This document shows positions 1-10,429 of a stretch of DNA of 64,000 bases, one piece after another. How positions within the stretch are numbered: the first letter of the stretch is position 1; each line of letters starts with the position of its first letter. The DNA is from Pholiota molesta (Eukaryota > Basidiomycota > Agaricomycetes > Agaricales > Strophariaceae): the NCBI GenBank assembly GCA_014925825.1, contig JACGCK010000014.1, positions 596,120 to 660,119 on the forward strand, written 5' to 3'. The notes beneath the pieces were generated by a model that was not told where the DNA came from, searched no databases, and worked only from the letters and a program-made list of their open reading frames with translations. Position numbers and translations under genes: made by a program.

Positions 1-1392
1 GATCGGGCTTGGCGTTTGATGAAGTACCCTCAGTGACCGTAGGCGGGGTTGGGGTGATAGAGACAAGAACACCAACGTGGCTCTCATCGTGCGTGGTTAT
101 TGCGTCTGTAAGGGTAAGCTTCAAGGTTTGTGGGGTAGCTTCGGGAAGCGTAGTCGTTGATTTTGATTCCAGAGATCCTGCCGATGTCATAGAATCCTAA
201 GGGTAAAATATTCAGAAAGAGGTCAACCTAAGCCTTCCGACAGACCCACATTCTTGTCCGATCCTGTATTCGTATGTTCGTAATCGTCGAAGGGATCATC
301 GTCATCGTCATCCGGAAGTTCTGAGAGTGGTGATGAGCTCCTCATGGCGGACGATTCACGGTCGTACAAGATAGGCGATATAGATCGAGATAACCGTGAA
401 ACCGAGAAGCTCGCGTGAGACATTGGGGGAGACGACGAAGGCAACGGGGAGGAGGGCGTATCATGATAGTCAATCTCAACGCTACTCTCACGATCGCTGG
501 TCAGGGTGGGGAGTGTATGCAGAGATGGGGGCTCCTCTTCTGTCGGAGGAATGATGGGAATGGAGGCGGAGTTCGAGGGGGCAACTTCTGTCGCACGGTC
601 CGGCATATCTGATTTTTGCGTTGCGAAATCGGCATTTTCAGCTGCAATCGAAGGCGCAGGCTCGGAGATGGGTCGGGGAGGGGCCACCAGCGAGGCGGCA
701 GGCGTGGCCCCTCGGAAGAGGGTAGGCGCGGACTTCCTCGTCTGCAGGAGCGTCGCTGCTGGCCTAAAGGGCATGGGATTCGTTTTCCATTGGCCTCGCT
801 CGGCCGATGTGCGGAAAAAGGTAGTGCGATTAGAAGCGTAGCCAAAACTGTATCCGTCTCCGTCCTTGTCGTCCTCCCTTGTCTCTTCCTCCTCCTCGCT
901 GTCGGAATACGCCCCGGTGCTTTGACCTGGCGTACTGTCACTGGTAGGCTCCGAGTCCAAATCGGGTATATCGTGCTCCACCTCTTCCGACAGCTCCAAA
1001 ACTTCGAAATCTGACGAAGGGGGATAGTCATGATCCATAGAATATCGTGGGGGCTGGGGGGCGCGGGTGTATGCGGACTCAGAGTATTTGGTGTGCGCAT
1101 ATATTGGATGGCGGCGGGTCCAAGACATGGACGGATCTTCCCAGTGCTCCCCTACGCCGCGCAAAGCGACGTCTGGGCCGATTTCCGGACTCGACCTGAT
1201 GTGGGCGTAGCCATAAGTATGCGCTGAGAAGTAGGGCGTTCTTGGGGGCGACGACGAGCGCTGCGGCGAGCTCGAGAATGTGGGGTGGGTAGCGTAGCGC
1301 GGGGCCCACGTCGGGACGGGTGGCGGGGGCAGCTCGTGCGGGTGTGGGCGCTTTCTGTTGAGGCCCAGGACGGGGGGCGGGGACGAGGACAT
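1..1392 (-). CDS. Disordered acidic/Ser-Pro-rich protein, 3' end cut by window edge
   Basis: I do not recognise the family. The start chosen is the ATG at 1392 (MSSSPPPVLGL), because the 56 in-frame codons upstream look like leader. The protein is rich in Ser, Pro, Asp and Glu, with acidic runs near residues 170-185 and 360-370 and no folded-domain motif. The unspliced frame stops at 223. A 53-nt intron at 249-197 (donor GTGGGT, acceptor CCCTTAG, CTGAAT as possible branch site) joins in phase 0 to an open frame at 196-1 that continues Ser/Thr/Pro-rich and leaves the window, so the gene is probably longer than seen here. Such low-complexity proteins are often regulatory or scaffolding, but nothing in the sequence fixes a role. 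The exon join is inference from frame and splice signals. Confidence 0.6.
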
Positions 1393-3257
1393 GGGTGTTG
1401 AGGTGATAAGAGGTGCTATCACGTGCGGTACCGCGTCCGTTGAGTAAACGCGTTTTCGCACGGAGCTCGAAATCGCGGTACAAACTCCGCGCGAGGTCAG
1501 CGGACGCGTCGCGTCACGCGACGCAGCGATTCGGCTGCCTCGAGGCGCCAGAAATGACACGAATGCCGCAGTCTAGGTCAGGCCGGTGGAAAATCCACCG
1601 CAGAAAGGAGGATTAAGGCCGCTTCTTGACGTCCAGCTTCTTTTTCTGCCATGTCAAAATTATACAGACCCCATCCCAAGGACACGATTGGCAAGATAAG
1701 ACAAGATAAGGACTCACATCAACCCATGCCTTCGGAATCAACAACTTATCGTGCACCACGAGAGAATGTGCTGGTAATCGGGGGTCTGAAGGATTCGAAT
1801 TCCGGAGTTATAGAAGTACAGTGTGGATGCTCCAAGCGACGTTGACCCCAAGTAGCCATCCGGGGACGGTTGGGCGATGACAGACACTGACGTTCGGTAT
1901 GATGTGTCTCGGGAGGACTCGGCTAGGGAGAAGTTGGCCTCCGTCGAGATGCTTGAGAGAAAGTGAATAATAGGACCATCGCGCCGTACATCCGCGATTG
2001 TTACAGCCATGTGTGAATGCCACACCGAACGGTAACACTGCTAATTGAAAGCTTGCTGCTAACTAGAGATCAGCCATGACAAAAGCGTATTGAACAGGGT
2101 AGCACTCACCTGGAAGCGTCCATGTTGGCCTTGCTAATTTGCCTTGCGGAAACGCCTTAAGCCCGCTGGCATACGCTGACAAACTAATTTGGGATGCAGC
2201 TACCGCCCAAGGAATCGGCAAATAGCTTTTCAGCAAATATTGCGGCGTCCATAAAGTAGACAGTTCCTATTCTCGTCTCAAATCTGGGCGGGGAAGCGGC
2301 CAGCCCAGTCGAAAGCGCCAGCTCGTTGCCAGATTCACCCGGACCCGCCTGGGTGTACTGTGCCGCCCGACCAGCGATAATAACACAAAACTGTTGGCAA
2401 AAGTTGGCATCTCAGTTCCACGTAATAAGACAGAGCAGAACTATTCATACCACCCACACGGCGAGTAGAATCCAGAACCGCTCCACGTCCCGGAGGGACA
2501 TATCGGGGGCAGCACGGAGGCAGCAAGGAGACAGATCCGTGCACGTCTCGTTCGTCACAACAGCGGTATGCAGATATAGTATCATCGAAACATCCACCGT
2601 TCGGTTGCGCCAACATATACCCAACCTCAAACCAAGATGTAAAGCTAACCAGAGGAACGTCCCGGTTCCCTAAAATTCGAAGAGTCTACAACTCGGGGTT
2701 AGACGAGCCCACCGAAATCCAACATAGCCAAACGCACCTGATCGTCGTCCACTATTCATATAGTCTCATCACATCTGCGTACTTTCATGGCATTCTAATG
2801 GTCTGCCTTGGTTGTAGAGCCTAAAGCTGAACTGGGAGGTTAATTGGTTGTCGAAGAGGGAAGAAAAGGAGTTCATAACGGCCGTGTCCAAATCAGGCAA
2901 CAGCAGTAATAATTGATGGTCACGTCATTGAATGCAGCTCAGTTTCGGCTCCGCTCTACGGCATCTATGGACAAACGTGCCACGATCTGACTTGGGCTGA
3001 ACTTGGGAGAGAACTTTGAGAAAATTCAAGATATGGCGCTAGTTCTCAGACGAAGAGACTTGTTAACGAGTCTCAAACCCAATTACAGCACAGAACGAGG
3101 TTATCAAACCACCAATTGGCGAATAATCCTATCATCAGCTCCTATCATGCCATGTAAGCGCCCAACTTCTTCGCAACTTGAAGGATAGTTCATTCTCTTC
3201 TAACACATATTCTTTATTCACACCTTTTGGTTGTGGTAGAATAATCTCGCACCACGT
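1393..3257. other. Gene-poor intergenic stretch
   Basis: Short open frames exist on both strands (the longest about 115 codons, near 2326-2673), but none has a recognisable motif, convincing splice signals or coding-like composition. It separates two minus-strand genes, so it should hold the promoter of the gene at 1392 and the 3' end of the HET gene. Confidence 0.5.
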
Positions 3258-4957
3258 TTATAGATATAAAGACTGAAGCTTCATACCTTCCTCCGCCAAC
3301 CGTGACTTCTCGACCCTAAGGTCACCACTCATCAACTCCTTTCCCGCGAACCTATCATTTCGTTTGAGCTCAATCGGTCGGATTGTGTGTACCACCCCAG
3401 GCTCCCCTTTGATATACCGTGGCGACAGATCATCCAAGGACACGGATCCGTCGGCCTGCGCAGGTAGCCTAAGCCTAAGGCAAATCGCGCACGCGCGTCG
3501 GGGTATTTCGATGCTGTGCGTATCCTCGTTGAACATGTACAGGCCCAAATAGGTGACTGCCACCATTCCCTTTCCGGTTACGGGGTTAAAATCTGTCCAA
3601 ATGTCGTGCGGAAACGTTGGCTCCGGGATGTAGCCGTAGTCGTCCGTGTCGGCAAACGCGACTTGGAAGGTGGCCGGCTCGCCCGCCCAAAAGGAAGGCG
3701 TGCATTGCACCTGCGCCGTGGCGTTTTTCACCGGGGGATCCATCCGTCGATGTGGCCAAATTAATATTGCAGGAATTAAGAGCAATCGTATGCGTAACCC
3801 GAGGTTGGTAAGAGTCGCAGGTTTCAAAGGAAGGTAGGTCCTCTGTGTATGGGTCCAAGGCGCATTCTTTTCCGCCTCGGTTTCCAAGTCGACGTATTCC
3901 AGGAAGCATGCGGGACTTGAAGGCATCACACGCGAAGGATGGATGTCCGGCACGATTGGGCGACCCCCCCAGTTCAGAAGATCGAGGACGTCCTCCGTCG
4001 AAGATAAAATAGCCTCCATGAGTCTGAAGAACGCGCGCTCCGGTCCTTCGCCGTAGGCAACCGAAATACTGACGCCGAAAATCCCATAAGGGAGTACGCG
4101 ATGTCCTCTCCGCGCGTCGTGCGCCTTTTCGCTGCCCACCCCATCCGCTCGGCTATTTTTCCGGACATGTAACTTGGCTGGTAGAATAGTCGACTGTAGC
4201 CGATGCCAGTGGCCTTGTGTATGACTTTTTCGAGTGGACGTGGGGGCCCGGGGGCAAATACCCAATTGATCTGTTTGTCATTCTCGTCGGCGCTTAAAGG
4301 TACCCAGGTCTTGTCGTAGAATTTGATTCGCCGTGGCGCTAAAAGCTCCTGAAGCGTCCAGCCGCGTGTAAACCAGCGATCATTCTCCATGTCGGCGAGA
4401 GAAGTTGTTTCTGCAAGAGTGACGATGCAGATGGAGGAGAATATATACCAGTTATACATGGAGCGGATGGACTCATCCAACTCGGAACTGCTGCTCTTGT
4501 CGATACAGATGGTGTCCATCCACGCCAGGGTGAGGTTGTATTCCTTTTGTGCGAGTTCGCAAAACTTGACCAGTTTTTTGTAGCCCTCTCCTCCAGCGAT
4601 CTTGATCAATTCAAAGCGAGTGCGATCCTGGGCGTCTTGGTATGCCACCTCGGTTCCGTCCTGCAGCCAGGTGTGGGACAAAATCGCATAGCCCGTATAT
4701 TTCGACAACATTTCCGTGATGATTTTGCGCTTGAGTGCAAATTGGGATGCCTTTGGGGTGCGAAGGCGTTCGTCCTCAATCATCTTGTCGAACTGTTCGT
4801 CGTCGATATCGCCTATTTGTTCCATGATATGGGCAAGTGTTCCACTTCTGTCGATGATTTCTATGTTAGGATAGTCAAGTTTAAGCAAGCGAATAGGCAT
4901 GCGATCGAAGACATAGGTTCGGAGGGCATCGATGAGCTCGACGGGTAGCTTGACCAT
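3258..4957 (-). CDS. HET-domain (heterokaryon incompatibility) protein with a frame break
   Basis: HET-domain proteins act in fungal non-self recognition and trigger cell death when incompatible strains fuse. From ATG 4957 the HET motifs come in order: YAILSHTWL (about residue 90), AWMDTICID (about 145), a Tyr/Trp-rich stretch, and WFTRGWTLQELLAP (about 195), then GEDIAYSLMG. The family normally continues directly with a Gly-Ile-Phe-Gly-Val and YGEG segment. Here that segment (FGVSISVAYGEGPERAF) lies in the next frame, and the switch falls at a GGG run at 4083-4085 on the minus strand, consistent with one lost base. The second frame then stays open for about 260 codons to the stop at 3258, with no domain I recognise. 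There is no splice-site pair at the switch, so this is either a pseudogene or a sequence error. Confidence 0.75.
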
Positions 4958-5166
4958 TCTTCATGACGAGCGAAGAGATTTCTGATAAGAATGTATAGAT
5001 AGGTGAAGTTCGCACAAAGACTTCATCTCGTAAGTAAATAACGAGAGTCGTCTAGATCGTCCTTAAATACTTTATGTTTCCCACATCATGATTAAGTTTT
5101 GCGCCAAAGTTTGCGGCCAATTACTCAGTGCGACTTGCTACACTGAAATACACACATACCAGTATG

Positions 5167-7480
5167 TTACAGGTTCAACAACTCTGACCACGTCTCTAAA
5201 ATGGGTCCAGTGGGTATATTCGCCTTAGCTCCGTAAACCACAGAGTCGAAATATTCTGGAGATGACCGTAAGGCTACCACCAAAACTTTGTTAGCAATAA
5301 TGATATAACACATATGGCCTGTGCCCTAGCAAGCACCACTTACGATGATCTGCAGCAAGGTACATAAGAGAAGAATTTCCACGAGCTATCCAATGACGAC
5401 TTTTCAGGTTAAACTCGAACAGCGGCCGCCACTTGTCCAGAATCTGTCGCGCACGATCGGAGAAATGGTACTTGTCGTCGCGTGTAACATATCCATCGCT
5501 GATCTTTTTCAGCACTAGATGGATTTCAGATAACTAGAAAATAGTTGTGATATAGAAAGAAGAACACTGTCCGAAAGCGCTTACATAGACATCTTGGATA
5601 TGAGTCACAGGAAGACTCTCGATATTGCGCAATATTTCCTGTATGCCTTCCGCCCACTGTCCCCAATTGAATAATCTTGAACGCGACAGTTGTTGACCTC
5701 TGAGTTCAGGAATTTCATTGCGGAGACTCTGCACGAACTTCTCCAATTGGGAGAATTCTCGGGTAGTACGCCAGTCCTCGAGATTCAATTCCTGCCGTCG
5801 AAGGGACCCATCCATATTAAAAACATCAGTGGATTTCTTTTTCGCCCACGCAAAATATACCGCAAGAGTTTTTATTGGACGTGCGGACCTGGGATACTTT
5901 GGACGTTCGGACCTGTGATACGGTGCCATCCCTGGACCGCGACTCTCGCAGCGCGAAGAACCTAGAGCATTGAGTGCTGTTCGCTTTTCGTGCGGCGTAT
6001 ATTCCTCTTGTACATAGAAGTTGCATATCTCAAGGCGGGGGACGCAGACATTTCCCGATGGTGATACATTTGCGAGGCTGATTATATCGGCCTCGGAGGG
6101 GAGAGATACGTCCAGCCTCACCAGCGCGGGAGTGTAGTCTAGCAATAGGGCTAACTTGAACTGGAAGCCATTGTCGGGGAAGAAAACACGTAGGCTGAGA
6201 TTCGTGAGCAAGGTATTGCGGTCGGGCAAGATTCTGAGCATCCACGCGAGCGAGTACGGGCTGGCTTCATTATGACGAACATCACGGCCGTCAATATGAA
6301 GCTCCTTCATCGTAAATGTCGAAATCCATGCAAAGATTTCACTGGGAGTTTGAATTTCACCGGGGTGATGATAGGGTCGTTTGATGTATACTTTGTCAAG
6401 ATGTGGAAGATTTCCTTTGATCAAGGCATATGGAAGTCTACCCATCCCGATTACGAGAGTTTCGAGAGTTTGTGGAAGCTCAAACGTCTGTGGGCCCTCC
6501 GTCGGTCGAGTATTATATTTGATAAGCCTAAAAATATATTCACAATCTTCGTCGATATAGCGCAGTTGTGATTTCGGGAGTTGAAGGAGAGGGAGCAAGC
6601 TTTTATGGCCTCGAAAACAGACTCGTTTCAATTGCGGAGCGATTGTGAACATGTCAAATCGCGTCTTTTCAAGCAAAATAGCGGAGTCATACCTACCCGA
6701 AGAAGAGGAGGGCGTCATTACAGTCAAAGACTGAAGTAACGGAAGTCGACCTTTAAGTGACTGAAAGTGGAACTGCAAAGAATTGACATCCACGACAATA
6801 GCTGCCTGTTTCCATCTCGCGGAGCATTCGATCAGAGCATCGAGAGTTGGATCCCGTATATCACCCCTGCCTGTTGGGAGACGAATAAGGAGGTTAAGGG
6901 GAGCATTCCCAGAACGATGAAGCGCTTCCTTGAGGATACGCAGTCGGCGCTTCGTTTCTGCCTTGTTTTCCGTCTTGATGTCGATAACTGGGAGGTAGCC
7001 ACGGAAGGACGGCATGCACAACGCGCTCGTCCGCCATAGTTGGCACACTTGAGCAAGCGCCCATAGAGACGACACAGCCTTGTCGTGTGCCTCGATATAG
7101 GAGGCGCCCTTAATCTCGATGCTCCGTGGCGGATTAAGCCATGCAGTCGGGAACGTGTAGCTGAAGATTTCTTGCAGAATTTCAGGAGGGATTCCACGCA
7201 GAATCGATGTGATCCCCTTCTGCTGCTCCACGAACTCCGAGGCTTTCCTTAGCTGGATCTTCAGCTCGGTCCTGTCGTTATTAGTCAGACCACCGTCATC
7301 TATATTGACAGACAGAATTTCTCTGAGATTTGAAATAACGCGCTCTACTTCTTCGATGGTTTTGTACACGAGCAAAGATTCGGCTTCCGATGGTGGCGCG
7401 TTGGACTTGAGCAGGTGCGGTACGGGAGGGGTAGGAAGCTTGGGCCGCCCGAAACGGTGAAGAAATGGGTTTCGTATCAT
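5167..7480 (-). CDS. F-box protein, Agaricomycete LRR-type
   Basis: F-box proteins hand substrates to SCF ubiquitin ligases. After an N-terminal coiled-coil-like stretch (residues about 40-90) comes the F-box core IPPEILQEIFSYTFP (about 97-112) and LWALAQVCQLWRTSAL (about 139-155). The rest is the irregular leucine-rich body usual in this expanded mushroom family. Three exons: 7480-5585, 5533-5344 and 5273-5167. Intron 1 (donor GTAAGC, acceptor TTTTCTAG) is well supported because exon 2 continues the frame. Intron 2 (donor GTAAGTGG, branch CTAAC, acceptor GGTAG) removes an early stop at 5291 and adds 35 residues; it is likely but less certain. The model gives 730 aa. The substrate is unknown. 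About 5830-5910 holds a short imperfect tandem duplication inside the coding region. Confidence 0.75.
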
Positions 7481-7799
7481 GTTTGGACTGGATGGCTGTG
7501 AGCAAGTCGAACATTATCTAAAATGTTCAGTGTTCATGTCAACCGGCGTTCTCTTGCCGTTCCAAAATACTCTGGTTTGCATCAAATTTCCTTTCCAGGA
7601 TGTCGTCGAGCCAATTATATCCATCAGAGTCTTCCGAATCATTCCGAGTCGCACTCAATCTACATACTCGATGTAAGAAAGCCTTGAGGCTGCTCAAGGC
7701 ACTAATAATAAATTGGTTTTGGTATTATATCAGCACAATACTTTTCGCGCACTAAAACAAAATACAGAGAGCAGCTTTTCAAAACGAGAAATGAAAACT
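7481..7799. other. Spacer between KRS1 and F-box gene
   Basis: No coding signal. It should carry the F-box gene promoter and the KRS1 3' untranslated region, as both genes are on the minus strand. AT-rich around 7690-7790. Confidence 0.45.
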
Positions 7800-9943
7800 C
7801 TACACCTGGCCGGACTGGCCGAGGTGGCTACCACCCGGGGTGGCCAAAGGGGCGGTTGATGCCGTATCTAAGGGCTTCATCGCAGGGAAGAGGAGGACTT
7901 CCTTGATGTCTGTGTATGGAACATATGAGCACTTTTATATGGAAAGTAAAAGTAAAGGTACGAACTTGTAGAATCAGTCAAGAACATCACGAGGCGGTCG
8001 ATACCGAGACCCCATCCACCAGTGGGGGCGAGACCGTGCTCAAGACTGGGTTAACGAACATCAGCAAATACATACTCGAAAGATTGATTGTAAACATACG
8101 CGTCAATGAAGGTCTCGTCGATGCCCTGGGCTTCGTCATCGCCTTGCTCCTTCTGCCTCACCTGCTCCTCGAAGCGCAGCCTCTGCTCGAAGGGGTCGTT
8201 CAACTCGGTGTACGCGTTGCAGAACTCCTTTCCGCACATGAAGCCCTCGAAGCGCTCGCACAGACCGGGGCGCGAGCGATGCCACTTGGCGAGCGGGGAC
8301 ATCACTTGCGGGTGGCCCACGATGAAGGCGGGGGACACGCAGAGCGGCTCGATGAACTCGCCGACGAGCTTGTCGAGCATGCGCGCGTTCGTGCGCGGCT
8401 CGCTGCAGTCCACGTTGTGCTGCGAGCAAGGTCAGCAACGTGTACTCACGATTATAGGGAGAGGGGTACCTTGACGCAAAGTTCGCGAAGGAACTTGTTG
8501 GTCTCCTCGGTGTGCAAGGTCTCGCCAGGTGGGAACTTGACGCCGAGCTTTTCCTCGAGGGTCTCGATCATGTCGTAGCGCTTCCAGGGGCGCTTGAAGT
8601 CGAGCACGACCTCGCGCGCGCCCTCCTTGCCCTTGTCGCCATCAGGGTGGTACGTGATGGTGGTCTTGCCGCCCGTCAGACTTTTGACCATACCCTCCAG
8701 CATGGCCTCGGTGATATCCATCAGGTCCGTCATGTCAGCGTAGGCCATGTAGAACTCGCAAATCGTGAACTCGGGGTTGTGCGTCAGGTCAATGCCTTCG
8801 TTCCTGAACACGCGTCCGATCTCGTATACCCGGTCGAGGCCACCGACAACGAGCTCCTTGAGATACAGCTCAGGCGCGATTCGGAGGTAGAGATCGAGGT
8901 CAAGGTCGTTGTGGTGGGTAATGAAGGGCTTGGCTGTCGCACCGCCAGCAAGGAGGGACATCATAGGTGTCTCCACTTCCATGAAGCCGAGGTCGTCGAG
9001 GAAGCGGCGGACGTAGTTCAGAATGCGACTACGCGTAATAAACAGATTGCGGGTGCTGTCATTGAGAATAAGGTCCAAATAGCGCTTGCGGTAGCGCGTC
9101 TCCTGGTCCTTGAGGCCAAAGTGTCCTGATGGCAGCTGGTGCAGGTTTGGCGCCAGCAGCTGCATGGACAGCGGCGTGATGCTCAGCTCGCCCTTCTTGG
9201 TGCGTGAAGGTACACCGGTCACACCAACGATGTCGCCGCGCTTGAAGTGCTCGTGGGTCTCGATGAATGCATCAGGGTTTTCCGCGTCTTGCTGCGTGGC
9301 CATGATTTGAACCTTGGTGCCCTCGCCGTGGAGATCATAGAACTTGAGCTTAGCGCCGCTAGCGCGAATGTTGTGTATGCGACCAGCGAGGCTCTCGACG
9401 ACGCCGTCCACCTTAGTTCCGGATGGGATCTTGCCTTCTGCTCCGTAGGTGTCGATGTAGGAAGTCAACGAGCGCGTAACATGGAACTTGTGTGGGTATG
9501 GGTTGGGGTTTTGGGTCTTCTTGAGTTCTTGGATTTGGCGGCATCTCATTTCATAGTATTGCTGAGTTGGTTAGCCAAAGTCGAGTGATACTGGCGACTA
9601 TCTTACATTGGGATTGAGATCCTCCTCCCTTGGTCCAGCAGCTGCTGCAGCTGGTGCAGCTGGTGCAGCGGGGGCCCTGCTGGCCTTTGCAGCCTCCTTC
9701 TGGCGTTGCTTTTCGCGACGCTTGAGTTCCCTTTAACGCATCGACCATCGATTAAGCCGTCCGTCCGTCGCGACGCGAAGGAAAAAACACGCACTGCTTG
9801 GAAATCATCTCCCCCGTGACGGGATCCTTGTGAGTGCCTGCTGATGCTTCTGTAGCCATTTTTCGACAGCAAGATAGGTTAGTAGGAGCTGGCCGACGAA
9901 GGGTAGATCGAAGAAGAGATAAAGGACTTGAAATCCTCAGCAT
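7800..9943 (-). CDS. KRS1: Lysyl-tRNA synthetase, class II, with possible mitochondrial leader
   Basis: Charges tRNA-Lys with lysine using ATP. Six exons: (9943 or 9859)-9795, 9730-9607, 9561-8470, 8419-8100, 8045-7966 and 7909-7800, all GT-AG and frame-consistent, giving 596 aa from the ATG at 9859. Order: Lys/Ala-rich N-terminal extension ([16 protein letters not shown]), OB-fold anticodon-binding domain, then class II motif 1 ([10 protein letters not shown]), motif 2 ([20 protein letters not shown]) and motif 3 ([13 protein letters not shown]). An in-frame ATG at 9943 adds 28 residues (starting [17 protein letters not shown]) with no acidic residue and several Arg, typical of a mitochondrial presequence. 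Yeast uses separate cytosolic and mitochondrial enzymes, while human KARS1 makes both from one gene; alternative starts could do this here. No frame breaks. Confidence 0.95.
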
Positions 9944-10429
9944 GCAGTAAGTTTTTAATATGACTCGTCAATTCAGGATATCAGATCGTCACGCGGGGAT
10001 TTATCAGGAAATTTACTCACACGACCCTGAAGGTTAATTCGGGTCATACAAGGGCATACAATCTCAATACAATCTCATACAATGCCAATACAATGCATGT
10101 GAATGCATTGTATTGCCTACCAGAATTTCGTTACTCTCTATATTGACTACCATTAATTTATGCCAATACAATCTGATACAATCTGATACAATGCTACCAT
10201 AAAGGTACAGGTAGAATTCTTGTAATGGTATGTTTGGCCTACAGCGGAATATATTGTTCTTGCTGATTTGTTGATGCCAACTCGTCCGACCTTTACCAGT
10301 CCTCTCGCTCAGAAGTCTCCCACTTCCTCTAAAGCTGCTCATCTTACGCTTAAATCAAAACCTCCAAGCGCGGACATGATAAATATCCATTGATTTGGAG
10401 CTCATCAGCCTTCTACCAGGCTCTGAATC
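9944..10429. promoter_or_regulatory. Shared divergent promoter region of KRS1 and Mio
   Basis: 486 bp lie between the outward-pointing KRS1 and Mio starts, so both promoters should be here. The middle holds the ATACAAT repeat cluster described separately. No clear TATA box was found next to either start. Confidence 0.5.
10052..10194. repeat. Cluster of ATACAAT-type short repeats
   Basis: The word ATACAAT occurs seven times on the plus strand and once inverted (in TGCATTGTATTG), spaced about 10-11 bp within two sub-blocks (10056-10115 and 10164-10194). The first block includes a near-perfect palindrome around TGCATGTGAATGCA. It sits between the divergent KRS1 and Mio starts. Confidence 0.6.
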
